From NCBI GenBank assembly GCA_002840835.1, contig PHCQ01000009.1, positions 60,061-124,060 of the forward strand: a DNA stretch of 64,000 bases, written 5' to 3'. This stretch comes from Betaproteobacteria bacterium HGW-Betaproteobacteria-16 (GTDB taxonomy: Bacteria > Pseudomonadota > Gammaproteobacteria > Burkholderiales > Burkholderiaceae_C). How positions within the stretch are numbered: position 1 is the stretch's first letter; each line of letters opens with the position of its first letter. The notes beneath the pieces are model-generated. The model was given only the letters and a program-made list of their open reading frames with translations. It was not told the DNA's origin and did not search any database. The translations under genes were made by a program, and so were the position numbers. Below, in pieces: positions 44,827 to 53,422 of this stretch.

Positions 44827-45179
44827 GGATGCCTTTCCTCCGTTGGTTTGATGGCGTGGTCAGCTTGCGCAACGCATGCACTGGCATGGTGGTTGTGAAG
44901 GCCTTGCGGTCGACCGCGCACGCCCAGCGAGCATTCGAGGGCGCGCCAGTCGCATGATGCGACAGGAGCAAGGAACGAGCCACTGCCGACCCGGCAGAAT
45001 TGCCACAATGTGCAACCTCCAGGCGCACCACGCCCCCATGCATCGAGCGCCCTGTTCGCAGAACACAGCTCGATGAAGCTGGCTGCTCCTTCAGTCAACA
45101 GGACCTGACCGGGCATCTGCAAGATGGGCTGGCCCCCGCCGCGCGAACACGTACGATCAGACCGTCGCCCCTGGCGCGA
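44827..45179. other. Gap between AGCS symporter and quinone reductase genes
   Basis: This 353-bp stretch holds no gene I can support. It must carry the AGCS promoter and the 3' region of the quinone reductase gene. An in-frame alternative C-terminus for the quinone reductase runs to base 45157 in another frame. No repeat copy, tRNA or clear terminator is visible. Confidence 0.5.
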
Positions 45180-45809
45180 TCAGCGGCACCAAGCGGCCGG
45201 CAAGAGCCACCATCGCTCGCAAGACGGCACGCCTTGCCGCTCGCCCAGCCGCCGCGCCTGTGCGAGCCAGTCGGTCTTGCGCACTTCGGAAGCGCCCAGC
45301 ACCGGACCCATGCTGTGCACGCGCACCGGCCCCACGCCGCAGAAATCCAGAATGGCGCGCTTCATCTGCACATGGCCCGGCATGCGCGTCACCCAGCGGT
45401 AATACCAGGGCGGCGAATCCATGGTCACGAGCAGTTCTGCCGAGCGCCCGGCCAGCAAGCGGTCCCAGGCGGTGCTGCCCTTTCGGTAGCGGAACGCAAA
45501 GCCGGGCAGGAGCACGCGGTCGATGAAGCCCTTGAGCAGGGCCGGCATCGCCCCCCACCACACCGGGTAGACCCACACCAGATGCTCGGCCCACAGGATC
45601 TCGGCCTGTGCCCGTTTCAGATCAGGCTCCAGCGACTGTTCGGCCCGGAAGCCCGCCGCCAGCACCGGATCGAACCGCAGTTCGCCCAATGCCAGTACCC
45701 GCACATCAGCACCGGCCTGACGTGCGCCGCTGGCATAAGCCTCCGCGAGGCCCGCACACAAGCTGTCCAAAGCCGGGTGCCCCAGCACCACCAGCACTTT
45801 TTTTGCCAT
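45180..45809 (-). CDS. NAD(P)H-dependent quinone oxidoreductase, flavodoxin-like fold
   Basis: This 209-residue flavoprotein has the FMN-phosphate motif VVLGHPALDSLCAGLAEA, then WVYPVWWGAMPALLKGFIDRVLLPGFAF, typical of the NQO1/MdaB/KefF group. It performs two-electron reduction of quinones. The start is MAKKVLVVLG after GGAG. The C-terminal 17 residues are odd; a frame switch near base 45240 would give an alternative, more hydrophobic tail, so a frameshift or assembly error is possible. Downstream of the LysR gene on the same strand. Confidence 0.82.
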   Translation of the reverse strand: MAKKVLVVLGHPALDSLCAGLAEAYASGARQAGADVRVLALGELRFDPVLAAGFRAEQSLEPDLKRAQAEILWAEHLVWVYPVWWGAMPALLKGFIDRVLLPGFAFRYRKGSTAWDRLLAGRSAELLVTMDSPPWYYRWVTRMPGHVQMKRAILDFCGVGPVRVHSMGPVLGASEVRKTDWLAQARRLGERQGVPSCERWWLLPAAWCR

Positions 45810-45845
45810 GCATCGTCTCCAAGAAAAAGAAGACGGCAGTGTCGG

Positions 45846-45863
45846 TCTGCCCTGCGGGGCAGA
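45846..45863 (-). terminator. Hairpin between LysR and quinone reductase genes
   Basis: TCTGCCC and GGGCAGA make a perfect 7-bp stem with a four-base loop, followed on the minus strand about a dozen bases later by a T-rich run (CTTCTTTTTCTT). It may be an intrinsic terminator for the LysR gene; the distance to the T-run makes it weaker than usual. Confidence 0.45.
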
Positions 45864-45906
45864 GTCAATGCCTGTGTGCACTGCCCCTCGCATCCGTGAA
45901 GCAGAC

Positions 45907-46806
45907 CTACCGGGTCCACTTGCCGGATTGGGCCAGCAGATGCTCCATGAACACCTTGGCCACTGGCGAAGCCTGTTTGCCTTTCTGCCGCACGACGTGC
46001 CAGTGCGAATCAATAGGAAAGCCCTCGACTGGGAGGACCGACACACCGTGCTCGTGTGCCAGGCCATGCAGTGCATGGCTGGAAATGACGGCTACCCCCA
46101 GATTGCCGGCCACCGCTTCCTTGATGGCTTCGTTGCTGCCCAGCTCCAGGCGCAGATCGGGCTTGAAACGGAGGCGCTTGAAATGTGCGTCCACCGCCAT
46201 CCGGGTGCCTGATCCTCGCTCACGCAGGATGAACCGCAACGGGCTGAGGTCGGACAGAGCAATCTGGCGCTTCCTGGCCAGGGGATGGGAATGGGCGGCG
46301 ATCACCACCAGCGGATTGGGCATCACCACCTGATCTTCGAGATCGATATCGGTCGGCGGCATCGACATGATGTAGAGGTCGTCCAGGTTGTCTCGCAACC
46401 GCTGCACAACACCGTCGCGGTTCAACACTTCCAGTGCGATGTCGATGTCCGGGTACTTCGCACAAAAAGTGCCAAGCAGGCGCGGCACGAAGTACTTCGC
46501 GGTACTGACCACAGCCACCCTGAGCTGACCGCGTGTCAGACCTTTGGTGGCATCGATCCGTTGTTCGAACGCGGCCCAATCGTCCGCGATGGATCGCGCG
46601 GTTCTGGCCAGTTCCCTGCCGGCATCGGTCAGGTGAACGCGCCTGGAGATCACTTCGTAGAGTGGCACCCCCACCGAGTCGGACACCTCCTTGAGCTGCA
46701 TGGACGCCGTGGGTTGAGTCACGTGGCACGCCCGCGCCGCACGGCTGACGCTTCCTGTGTCTGCAAGCGCGAGGAAAAGTCGGAGCTGCCGAAACGTGAC
46801 ATTCAT
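45907..46806 (-). CDS. LysR-family transcriptional regulator (divergent to sbtA)
   Basis: This 299-residue regulator has an N-terminal winged helix-turn-helix (FRQLRLFLALADTGSVSRAARACHVTQPTAS) and a periplasmic-binding-like effector domain from about residue 90. The pattern resembles CbbR/CysB-like regulators. Being divergent to sbtA across 86 bp, it most likely controls that bicarbonate transporter, possibly with the inducer being a carbon metabolite. Regulation is inferred from location. Confidence 0.85.
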   Translation of the reverse strand: MNVTFRQLRLFLALADTGSVSRAARACHVTQPTASMQLKEVSDSVGVPLYEVISRRVHLTDAGRELARTARSIADDWAAFEQRIDATKGLTRGQLRVAVVSTAKYFVPRLLGTFCAKYPDIDIALEVLNRDGVVQRLRDNLDDLYIMSMPPTDIDLEDQVVMPNPLVVIAAHSHPLARKRQIALSDLSPLRFILRERGSGTRMAVDAHFKRLRFKPDLRLELGSNEAIKEAVAGNLGVAVISSHALHGLAHEHGVSVLPVEGFPIDSHWHVVRQKGKQASPVAKVFMEHLLAQSGKWTR

Positions 46807-46809
46807 AGG

Positions 46810-46834
46810 ATTTTACCTATTCATCGGTAGAAAT
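46810..46834. promoter_or_regulatory. LysR-type operator candidate between the regulator gene and sbtA
   Basis: In the 86-bp divergent gap, TTTTACC and GGTAGAAA form an interrupted dyad with an AT-rich centre. Its position, dyad form and AT content suit a LysR-type regulator binding site controlling both genes. Confidence 0.5.
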
Positions 46835-46892
46835 AAATCGATTTTACTTAATGCATTCCAACCCCTAGCATCGGCGGCAAAGGACCTGTCCC

Positions 46893-47903
46893 ATGCAAAG
46901 CCTGCTCGATCCCGCCATCCTGTTTTTCCTCTTCGGCATGCTGGCCGGTGCACTCAAATCCGACCTTGAGATCCCGCCGCAGATCGCAAAGTTTTTGTCG
47001 CTGTACCTGTTAATGGCCCTGGGCCTGAAGGGCGGGTTTGCGCTGGCCGAGTCCGGCTTGAACGCTTCGGTGATGGTGAGCCTGGCAGCCGCGATGCTGA
47101 TGGCCTTCATCGTGCCCGCGATCGGCTACCAGTTGCTCAAGAACCGCCTGTCACGCTTTGATGCGGCCGCCATCGCAGGGGCCTACGGCTCAGTGAGCGC
47201 GGTGACCTTCGTGACCGCCACCCAATACCTGGAAGCCAACCACATGAGCCCGGGAGGCCACATGACGGTGGCACTGGTCGTCATGGAATCGCCGGCCATC
47301 GTTGTGGCCGTGATGCTGGCCAACATGCTGCGGCACGCGCCCGCAGGCACCATGGTCCTCTCGCCATCAGGCGGCGCTGCGGTGCCATTGGCAGGTGGGT
47401 CTGGTGGCGTACCGCCCTTGGGCAAGATCCTTCATGAGTCGTTCACCAACGGTGCGCATCTGCTGCTGCTCGGTGCCATGGCGATTGGCTACCTCAGCGG
47501 TGATGCTGGCAGCGCCGTGATGGCGCCTTTTTCAAGCGACCTCTTCAAAGGCATGCTCGCCTTCTTCCTGCTCGACATGGGGCTCATGGTGGCAAGGAAC
47601 TTTGGCTCCGTTCGTGGCCAGTCGCCTGTCCTGATTGCCTATGCGATCCTGGGCCCGCTTGTACACGCCTCGATCGCGCTGGCACTCGCCGTTCTCTTGC
47701 AACTGCCTGCAGCTGATGCCGCCTTGCTGATGGTGCTCTCGGCCAGCGCTTCCTACATCGTCGTACCCGCCGTCTTGCGCTACGCCATCCCGGAGGCAAA
47801 CCCTTCGCTTTATTTCGGGCTGGCGCTGGGTATCACCTTTCCGCTGAATATCCTGTTGGGCATTCCGCTCTACACCTACTTCGCAACCACCGTGCTGGGT
47901 TGA
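46893..47903 (+). CDS. sbtA: SbtA-like sodium-dependent bicarbonate transporter
   Basis: This 336-residue membrane protein has about 10 TM helices in two halves with FLSLYLLMALGLKGGFALAES and GAYGSVSAVTFVTATQYLE in the first and SASASYIVVPAVLRYAIPEANPSLY in the second, all SbtA signatures. SbtA imports bicarbonate with sodium in cyanobacteria; in autotrophic or anaplerotic proteobacteria it would supply HCO3- for carboxylases. The regulator SbtB is absent nearby, but a LysR gene is divergent. Its 3' end overlaps the merR-type gene by 28 bp. Confidence 0.88.
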   Translation: MQSLLDPAILFFLFGMLAGALKSDLEIPPQIAKFLSLYLLMALGLKGGFALAESGLNASVMVSLAAAMLMAFIVPAIGYQLLKNRLSRFDAAAIAGAYGSVSAVTFVTATQYLEANHMSPGGHMTVALVVMESPAIVVAVMLANMLRHAPAGTMVLSPSGGAAVPLAGGSGGVPPLGKILHESFTNGAHLLLLGAMAIGYLSGDAGSAVMAPFSSDLFKGMLAFFLLDMGLMVARNFGSVRGQSPVLIAYAILGPLVHASIALALAVLLQLPAADAALLMVLSASASYIVVPAVLRYAIPEANPSLYFGLALGITFPLNILLGIPLYTYFATTVLG

Positions 47904-48289
47904 GCATGGTTCAGCGCCTCGCACACGGGTAGCAGCGGCGCACCCGCCGCATCGCAACGGTTCAGCTCTGCTTCGAGTTCCGCCAGTTGCCTGGTCAACT
48001 GCTGCAAATGCAGCATCTCCTTCGCCACAGCCGCTCGCCGCGCCTCCAGCAAGGCCGCCATGCGCGACCACCCCTGTGGCGTATGCAGATGCGCCAACCC
48101 TTCCAGCTGGGCCAGGCGAAAACCCAGTGACTGTGCCTTTCGAATCAGCTGCACGCGGGCCAAGTCTTCCTCGCCGTATTGCCGGTAGCTGCCCTGCCGT
48201 GTCACCGCACCCATCAGACCGCGTGCCTCGTACAACCGGATCGCCTTGGGCGTGGTGCCCGTCAAACGGGCCAGTTCTCCTATGCGCAA
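47876..48289 (-). CDS. MerR-family transcriptional regulator
   Basis: This 137-residue regulator has MRIGELARLTGTTPKAIRLYEARGL (helix-turn-helix and wing) and the dimerisation helix, then a C-terminal pair of Cys (RCDAAGAPLLPVC) that may bind metal. The spacing resembles CueR/other thiophilic-metal sensors. It is divergent from the copper cassette (gap of 153 bp), which it probably activates. No clear 19-20-bp spaced promoter palindrome is seen in the gap. The gene overlaps the sbtA end. Confidence 0.83.
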   Translation of the reverse strand: MRIGELARLTGTTPKAIRLYEARGLMGAVTRQGSYRQYGEEDLARVQLIRKAQSLGFRLAQLEGLAHLHTPQGWSRMAALLEARRAAVAKEMLHLQQLTRQLAELEAELNRCDAAGAPLLPVCEALNHAQPSTVVAK

Positions 48290-48442
48290 ATCGGGTCTCC
48301 TTCATTGGTCGGGCAGATTGTTCATTCAGGCCATCATTTTCGCGTTCCCCGCGGCCGCTCTGTGCCGGCAGTTCCCCTGATCGGCTCGGGGCCAATGTGC
48401 CCCACAGGGAACCAAACGCCCGGCACCGTATCATTCACCTCC

Positions 48443-48799
48443 ATGCGCCGCCTGCTGCTCGTCTTCATGATCGCCCTCCTGCCACTGCGTGGCCTGGTTG
48501 GCGACGCCATGGCGGTGGCAATGAGCAGTTTGCCGTCTCATGAGGGGGTACCGGCGGTGGCCATGGGCACCATGCCCTGCCCCGATCACGCAGCCACAGC
48601 GCTCCCCGCGCATGACGACGCATCGGCGCATGATGCTGAGCACCAGCACGCCGTCTGCGATCTGTGCAACGGACCGGCCATGACCCGCACCCTGCCGTCA
48701 GACGCTCAGACTTCTCCATCACACAGCTTGCACGTGCCGCCCGTGGAGCACTTTGCCAGTTCTGAACCGCACAGAGGCAACAAACCACCCATTTCCTGA
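48443..48799 (+). CDS. Small exported His/Cys-rich protein at the head of a copper cassette
   Basis: This 118-residue protein has an N-terminal hydrophobic signal (LLLVFMIALLPLRGLVG) and a His-, Met- and Cys-rich body (PCPDHAATALPAHDD, EHQHAVCDLCNG). The start was chosen as the ATG that gives the signal peptide. Short proteins of this type (DUF2946-like) lie at the head of copper-resistance operons and may bind copper in the periplasm. No catalytic motif. Confidence 0.65.
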   Translation: MRRLLLVFMIALLPLRGLVGDAMAVAMSSLPSHEGVPAVAMGTMPCPDHAATALPAHDDASAHDAEHQHAVCDLCNGPAMTRTLPSDAQTSPSHSLHVPPVEHFASSEPHRGNKPPIS

Positions 48800-48878
48800 G
48801 CATCCCTACCCGAAGTGCGTCCGCTGCGCCCTGAACAGGGCACCATGCGGGCGCTGTTCAGTGCTCCTGGAGATGCTC

Positions 48879-50324
48879 ATGACACGTTCTTTGCGGTCTT
48901 TGCCGCCCCCCGCGCCCACCGTCGACCCCGCTCGCCGATGGCGCCCCCCTCACCTGCTGTCCGCACTGGTGGCAGCGCTGGTGGTTTCAGGCACCAGCCC
49001 CGCCTGGGGTCAGGCGTCCCCCGAGGTGCCCGCCTTGCTGGCCGCCGACCCGGCCACCGCTTCGCCAGCCCCGCCCTCGCTCACGCTGCCCACGCCGGGC
49101 AGCGCACAGCCCGTCGACAACCCTGCCGATCTCCAGCAGGCCCGAGACATCTGGCGTCGGGCCAACGAGCGGGTGGCCGAATTCCCGCGCGGCCACATCG
49201 ATCTGCTGCGCTGGGAAGCCCGCAACCCTGATCAGGTACGCCAATCCCCCATGCCCGGCAGCGCCAGCGACGCGCCGCTGGGCGTGCTGGAGGCGCTTCG
49301 CCTGTCCCTGCGGCATCGCCCCGATCTGTACACCCGTGTCGGCATGAATGCACTGGCGCTTGCCAAAGTGCAGGTCGCCTATGCCGAGCACCGGCGTGCG
49401 GTGGAAAGGGCCTGGGTCGACGCGGTCGCCGCACGGCAGGCTGCCCGGCATGCCAACGAAGTGCTGCACGCCACCCAGGTAGGCAGCGAACTGGGTCGGC
49501 GCATGGTCAAGGCAGGCAATTGGAGCCACGCCAAACTCATGCGCGAGCAGCTGACCGAAGCCACCGCATGGCAGGCCGCCGCCAACGCCCAGGTCACGTC
49601 GATGCAGGCGCGCGAAAAGCTCGCCGGCCTGATGGGCCTTTGGGATGCGGCTTCGGTGGCACAGCTGGACCAGCGGCTGCCCGACGGCCTGCCCGCCCTT
49701 CCTGTGAGCGCCGAGCCCGGCCCCCATCTCGCAGAAGCCGACATTGAAGGCGCCGTGCTGCGCGGCCACCCCACACTGGGGCTGGAACTGCTGGCCGCAC
49801 AGCGGCGCTTTGCAGGGCTGAGTGCCGGCCGCTGGGATGCCTGGGTGAAGGCATCCGAGTCGGCCTTGCAGGCCATGTCAGACCAAGGCAGCAACGGCCT
49901 CGCCACACCGCCGCATCTGGACGACCCCAGCGTGCTGCGGGACCATCCACTGGAAGGCGCGGTACAGGCGCAGGCCGAATTGCTGAGCATGGCGGCCCAG
50001 CGCCGTTCGATGGCACGCGCGGCATGGGCCCAGGTGCGGCTGCGCCATGCCAGCGCCAAGCATGCACAGGACGTGGTGGGCAAGCTGCAGACCGCCATGG
50101 AACAGGAAACCCTGCTGCGCTACAACGGCATGCTGCAAAGCAGCTGGGAGCTGCTGGCCAGTGCACGTGAACGCATCGCATCGCTCGACGCTGCGTTGCA
50201 AGCCCGGCGCGACTACTGGCGCGCGCACAGCGACTGGCAAGCCTTGCTCGCCGGTGCCGACTACACCGGGCCCGACGCCCCCACCGCCACGGGCGCCGGC
50301 ACCTCTTCTGCGCAAGCTCACTGA
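48879..50324 (+). CDS. TolC-family outer-membrane efflux protein in the copper cassette
   Basis: This 481-residue protein has a signal peptide and repeated long helices with the OEP pattern (RAVERAWVDAVAARQAARHANEV; GRRMVKAGNWSHAKLMREQ). Start ATG 48879 follows GGAG; the track ORF starts inside the previous gene. It would be an outer-membrane channel, but there is no RND pump or adaptor in the cassette. It probably acts with other cassette proteins in copper handling. Confidence 0.75.
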   Translation: MTRSLRSLPPPAPTVDPARRWRPPHLLSALVAALVVSGTSPAWGQASPEVPALLAADPATASPAPPSLTLPTPGSAQPVDNPADLQQARDIWRRANERVAEFPRGHIDLLRWEARNPDQVRQSPMPGSASDAPLGVLEALRLSLRHRPDLYTRVGMNALALAKVQVAYAEHRRAVERAWVDAVAARQAARHANEVLHATQVGSELGRRMVKAGNWSHAKLMREQLTEATAWQAAANAQVTSMQAREKLAGLMGLWDAASVAQLDQRLPDGLPALPVSAEPGPHLAEADIEGAVLRGHPTLGLELLAAQRRFAGLSAGRWDAWVKASESALQAMSDQGSNGLATPPHLDDPSVLRDHPLEGAVQAQAELLSMAAQRRSMARAAWAQVRLRHASAKHAQDVVGKLQTAMEQETLLRYNGMLQSSWELLASARERIASLDAALQARRDYWRAHSDWQALLAGADYTGPDAPTATGAGTSSAQAH

Positions 50325-50377
50325 AACGAGCCACCTTCGGCACGCTGAAGCCGCCCGCAAACCCATGAAACACTGAC

Positions 50378-51781
50378 ATGAACAACACAATCAACCGAAG
50401 GCACTTCTTCGCCGGTGCAGCCGCCACTGCCGTGGCCGCCACCAGCGTGAGCCGGGTGGCACTGGCCGCCATTCCAGAAGCGGTGCAACAGACATCGGCC
50501 GACACCGCCGGCCCCTGGACGCCACCCGGCACCACCGGCGCCGGACGCCCCTACAACCCTGTGGTCACGCTCAACGGCTGGACAGCACCCTGGCGCATGA
50601 ACAATGGCGTGAAGGAGTTCCACCTGGTGGCAGAGCCCGTGGTGCGCGAAATGGCGCCGGGCTTCAACGTCAACATGTGGGGCTACAACGGTCAGAGCCC
50701 AGGCCCCACCATCGAGGTGGTCGAGGGCGATCGGGTGCGCATCTATGTGACCAACCGCCTGCCCGAACACACCACCATCCACTGGCACGGCCAGCGCCTG
50801 CCCAATGGCATGGACGGCGTGGGCGGCGTGAACCAGCCGGCCATTCCACCCGGCAAGACCTTTGTCTATGAGTTCGAGGCCAGGCGCCCCGGCACTTTCA
50901 TGTACCACCCCCATGCCGATGAAATGGTGCAGATGGCCATGGGCATGATGGGTTTCTGGGTCACGCACCCGAAGCAGAAGCACCCATTGATCGAAAACGT
51001 GCAGCGCGATTACTGCTTCCTGCTGAACGCCTTCGACGTGGAGCCCGGCAGCATGACGCCACAGATCAACACCATGCTGGAACAGAACATCTGGAGTTTC
51101 AACAGCCGCGTGTTTCCGGCGATCTCACCGCTGGTGGCCAGGCTGGGCGAGCGCGTGCGCGTGCGGGTAGGCAACCTCACCATGACCAACCACCCGGTGC
51201 ACATCCACGGCATCGAGTTCGAAGTGACCGGCACCGACGGCGGCCCCACGCCCAAGGGTTCACGCTGGCCAGAAGTCACCACAGACGTGGCCGTGGGCCA
51301 GATGCGGCAACTCGAATTCATTGCCGACGAGCCGGGCGACTGGGCCATGCATTGCCACAAGAGCCACCACACCATGGGCGCCATGGGCCACAGCGTACCC
51401 ACCATGATCGGGGTGGACCACAGCGGACTGGTGGCACCGTTGCAGCGTGCCGTGCCCGACTACATGGTGATGGGCGAACGCGGCATGGCCGACATGGGTG
51501 AAATGGAAATGGAACTGCCGGCCAATACCTTCCCCATGATGACCGGCACCGGCCCCTACGGCCCCATCGAAATGGGCGGCATGTTCACCATGCTGAAGGT
51601 GCGTGCCGACCAGAAGCCCGGCGATTACACCGACCCGGGCTGGTACACCATGCCACCCGGCTCCCAGGCCCGGCTGGTGGAGACCGGTGACGCGCCCGCA
51701 GCCAGCCGGCCTGCGGCGCCGGTCCAGCCCGCCAACGCCACCGCCCACAAACCCAGGGCCGGCTCCGGCCACAAACATTGA
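50378..51781 (+). CDS. Multicopper oxidase, Tat-exported (CopA-like)
   Basis: This 467-residue enzyme has a Tat signal (NRRHFFAGAAATAVAA). The type 2/3 copper motifs are HWHG (135-138), HPH (177-179), HPVHIHG (272-278) and HCHKSHH (325-331), with a Met-rich C-terminal region (MGERGMADMGEMEME). It likely oxidises Cu(I) to Cu(II) in the periplasm. The second motif reads HPH instead of the common HSH, and the T1 region has two consecutive His. It lies between TolC-like and cupredoxin genes. Confidence 0.88.
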   Translation: MNNTINRRHFFAGAAATAVAATSVSRVALAAIPEAVQQTSADTAGPWTPPGTTGAGRPYNPVVTLNGWTAPWRMNNGVKEFHLVAEPVVREMAPGFNVNMWGYNGQSPGPTIEVVEGDRVRIYVTNRLPEHTTIHWHGQRLPNGMDGVGGVNQPAIPPGKTFVYEFEARRPGTFMYHPHADEMVQMAMGMMGFWVTHPKQKHPLIENVQRDYCFLLNAFDVEPGSMTPQINTMLEQNIWSFNSRVFPAISPLVARLGERVRVRVGNLTMTNHPVHIHGIEFEVTGTDGGPTPKGSRWPEVTTDVAVGQMRQLEFIADEPGDWAMHCHKSHHTMGAMGHSVPTMIGVDHSGLVAPLQRAVPDYMVMGERGMADMGEMEMELPANTFPMMTGTGPYGPIEMGGMFTMLKVRADQKPGDYTDPGWYTMPPGSQARLVETGDAPAASRPAAPVQPANATAHKPRAGSGHKH

Positions 51782-51799
51782 CCCACCAGGAAAACACAC

Positions 51800-52312
51800 A
51801 TGAAGCACACCATCAGCCGCCGCCAGTTCCAGCTCAGCCTCTTGGCATTGCCCTGGGCGCTGGGCACCACCATCGCCCGCGCGCATGGCGACGAACATGG
51901 CAAGCCCGCCGGACCCGTCGTGAAGGAGCAGAAACCCTGGGGCATCGCTGCCGATCCAGGCAAGGCCCAGCGCACGATCGAGATTCTCATGACCGACGAC
52001 ATGAAGCTCAGCCCCAGCCACCTGAACGTGCGCGAAGGCGAAACCCTGCGCCTGCGCGCAGTCAACAAAGGCAAGGTCATGCACGAGATCGTGATCGGCA
52101 CATCGGCTGAACTGGCCGAACATGCCGAGATGATGAAGAAGTTTCCCGCCATGGAGCACGACGAGCCCTACATGGCCCACGTGCCGCCCGGCAAGCGCGG
52201 CGACATTGTCTGGACCTTCAACCGCCCGGGCGACTTCGAATTCGCCTGCCTGATCGCCGGCCACTTTGAAGCCGGCATGCGCGGCACCATCCGTGTCGCA
52301 CCCAATGCCTGA
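51800..52312 (+). CDS. Cupredoxin domain copper protein
   Basis: This 170-residue exported protein has an N-terminal signal with SRRQF. It has a plastocyanin-like domain with a conserved His in KVMHEIVIG and the copper-site loop FACLIAGHFEAGM (Cys-x4-His-x4-Met). It would be a periplasmic blue-copper electron or copper carrier. It follows the multicopper oxidase by 18 bp, indicating an operon. Confidence 0.87.
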   Translation: MKHTISRRQFQLSLLALPWALGTTIARAHGDEHGKPAGPVVKEQKPWGIAADPGKAQRTIEILMTDDMKLSPSHLNVREGETLRLRAVNKGKVMHEIVIGTSAELAEHAEMMKKFPAMEHDEPYMAHVPPGKRGDIVWTFNRPGDFEFACLIAGHFEAGMRGTIRVAPNA

Positions 52313-52334
52313 TCTTGAACTTAGGAGAACCACC

Positions 52335-52805
52335 ATGCAAAGACGCAAGCTGCTCACCGCCGCCATCGGCCTGCCCTTCCTCGGCACCGCCGCTCTGGCC
52401 CAGACCGCCCCTGACACCCTGCCCGTGCTGCAGGTCTGGAAAGACCCGAACTGTGGCTGTTGTGGCGACTGGGTGGCCTACCTCCAGGCCGACGGTTTCC
52501 AGGTCCAGGTGTTCGACAGCGGCAACACGGCCGTACGCAAGCGCCTGGGCCTGCCGGACAAATACGCCTCCTGCCACACCGGACTGATTGGCGGGTATGT
52601 GATCGAAGGCCACGTGAACGCGCGTGAAATCCGCCGCCTGCTGAAAGAGAAACCACAGGCCATTGGCCTCTCGGTGCCCGGCATGCCGGTGGGCAGCCCG
52701 GGCATGGACGGCGCCGTCTACGGCGACCGCCGCGATCCTTACGACGTGGTGCTGGTGATGAAGGACGGCAGCAGCCGTGTGTACCAGTCGTACTTCCGCA
52801 CTTGA
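52335..52805 (+). CDS. DUF411 copper-associated protein
   Basis: This 156-residue exported protein has the DUF411 core VWKDPNCGCCGDWVAYL with the CxCC motif (Cys40, 42, 43), LPDKYASCHTG and VGSPGMDG. DUF411 proteins occur with copper efflux genes and probably bind copper. The ATG at 52335 follows AGGAGA; the track start lies in the preceding gene. Confidence 0.87.
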   Translation: MQRRKLLTAAIGLPFLGTAALAQTAPDTLPVLQVWKDPNCGCCGDWVAYLQADGFQVQVFDSGNTAVRKRLGLPDKYASCHTGLIGGYVIEGHVNAREIRRLLKEKPQAIGLSVPGMPVGSPGMDGAVYGDRRDPYDVVLVMKDGSSRVYQSYFRT

Positions 52806-52845
52806 CCCGCACGGCCAATCCCACACCATTCCATTTGGAGCCCAC

Positions 52846-53196
52846 ATGAAAGTCGCACCACTGTCCCTCGCCTTCCTGCTCGCCACTGTCGCCGTGCCTG
52901 GCATGTCGCAGACGGCGGATCACAACGCACACCATCCGGTCGCGGCACCTGCGAATGAGACAGCTGAAGCCCTGCCCTTCGCCGAAGCCGAGGTACGGCG
53001 CATCGACACCGCCGCGAACAAGGTCTCGCTCAAGCATGGCGAGATCAAGAACCTGGAGATGCCTCCCATGACCATGGTGTTCCAGGTCAGTGACCCGGCC
53101 CTGCTGGGCAAGATCAAGGTCGGCGACAAGGTGCGCTTCACCGCGACCCAGGTGAATGGTGCCTACACCGTCATGAGCCTGGAGCCCGCTCCCTGA
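52846..53196 (+). CDS. cusF: CusF-like periplasmic copper-binding protein
   Basis: This 116-residue protein has a signal peptide and a small beta-barrel with the metal-site pattern LKHGEIKNLEMPPMTMVF (His, two Met), as in CusF. It binds Cu(I) or Ag(I) and delivers it to efflux or oxidase components. It ends the cassette. The cusCBA pump is not present here, so the partner is unclear. Confidence 0.87.
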   Translation: MKVAPLSLAFLLATVAVPGMSQTADHNAHHPVAAPANETAEALPFAEAEVRRIDTAANKVSLKHGEIKNLEMPPMTMVFQVSDPALLGKIKVGDKVRFTATQVNGAYTVMSLEPAP

Positions 53197-53319
53197 ACGG
53201 CAATGAGTTGAATGCCGCACCGGTCCTCGCTGGCCAGCGACACATCAGGCGAGAAGTGCACTGATCGGTCACTTCTGACATACATCAGTACTTAGCAATA
53301 TTCCTCCTTCTTTTTGCCC

Positions 53320-53346
53320 TTTTGTTTTGTGCTGTCGTGCCGATAC
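53320..53346 (+). promoter_or_regulatory. Candidate FliA (sigma-28) promoter for the chemoreceptor gene
   Basis: The -10 box GCCGATAC matches seven of eight positions of the sigma-28 consensus GCCGATAA. Eleven bases upstream, TTTTGTTT matches five of eight positions of the TAAAGTTT -35. It lies about 75 bp upstream of the chemoreceptor start codon, fitting a motility-regulon gene. Confidence 0.55.
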
Positions 53347-53422
53347 TTCAGATGTGAGGCGCGCTGGCTGTGTCTGTTGCAGATCCGCAGTCTCACGGAA
53401 TACACGCCTCCACAAGACCCCT

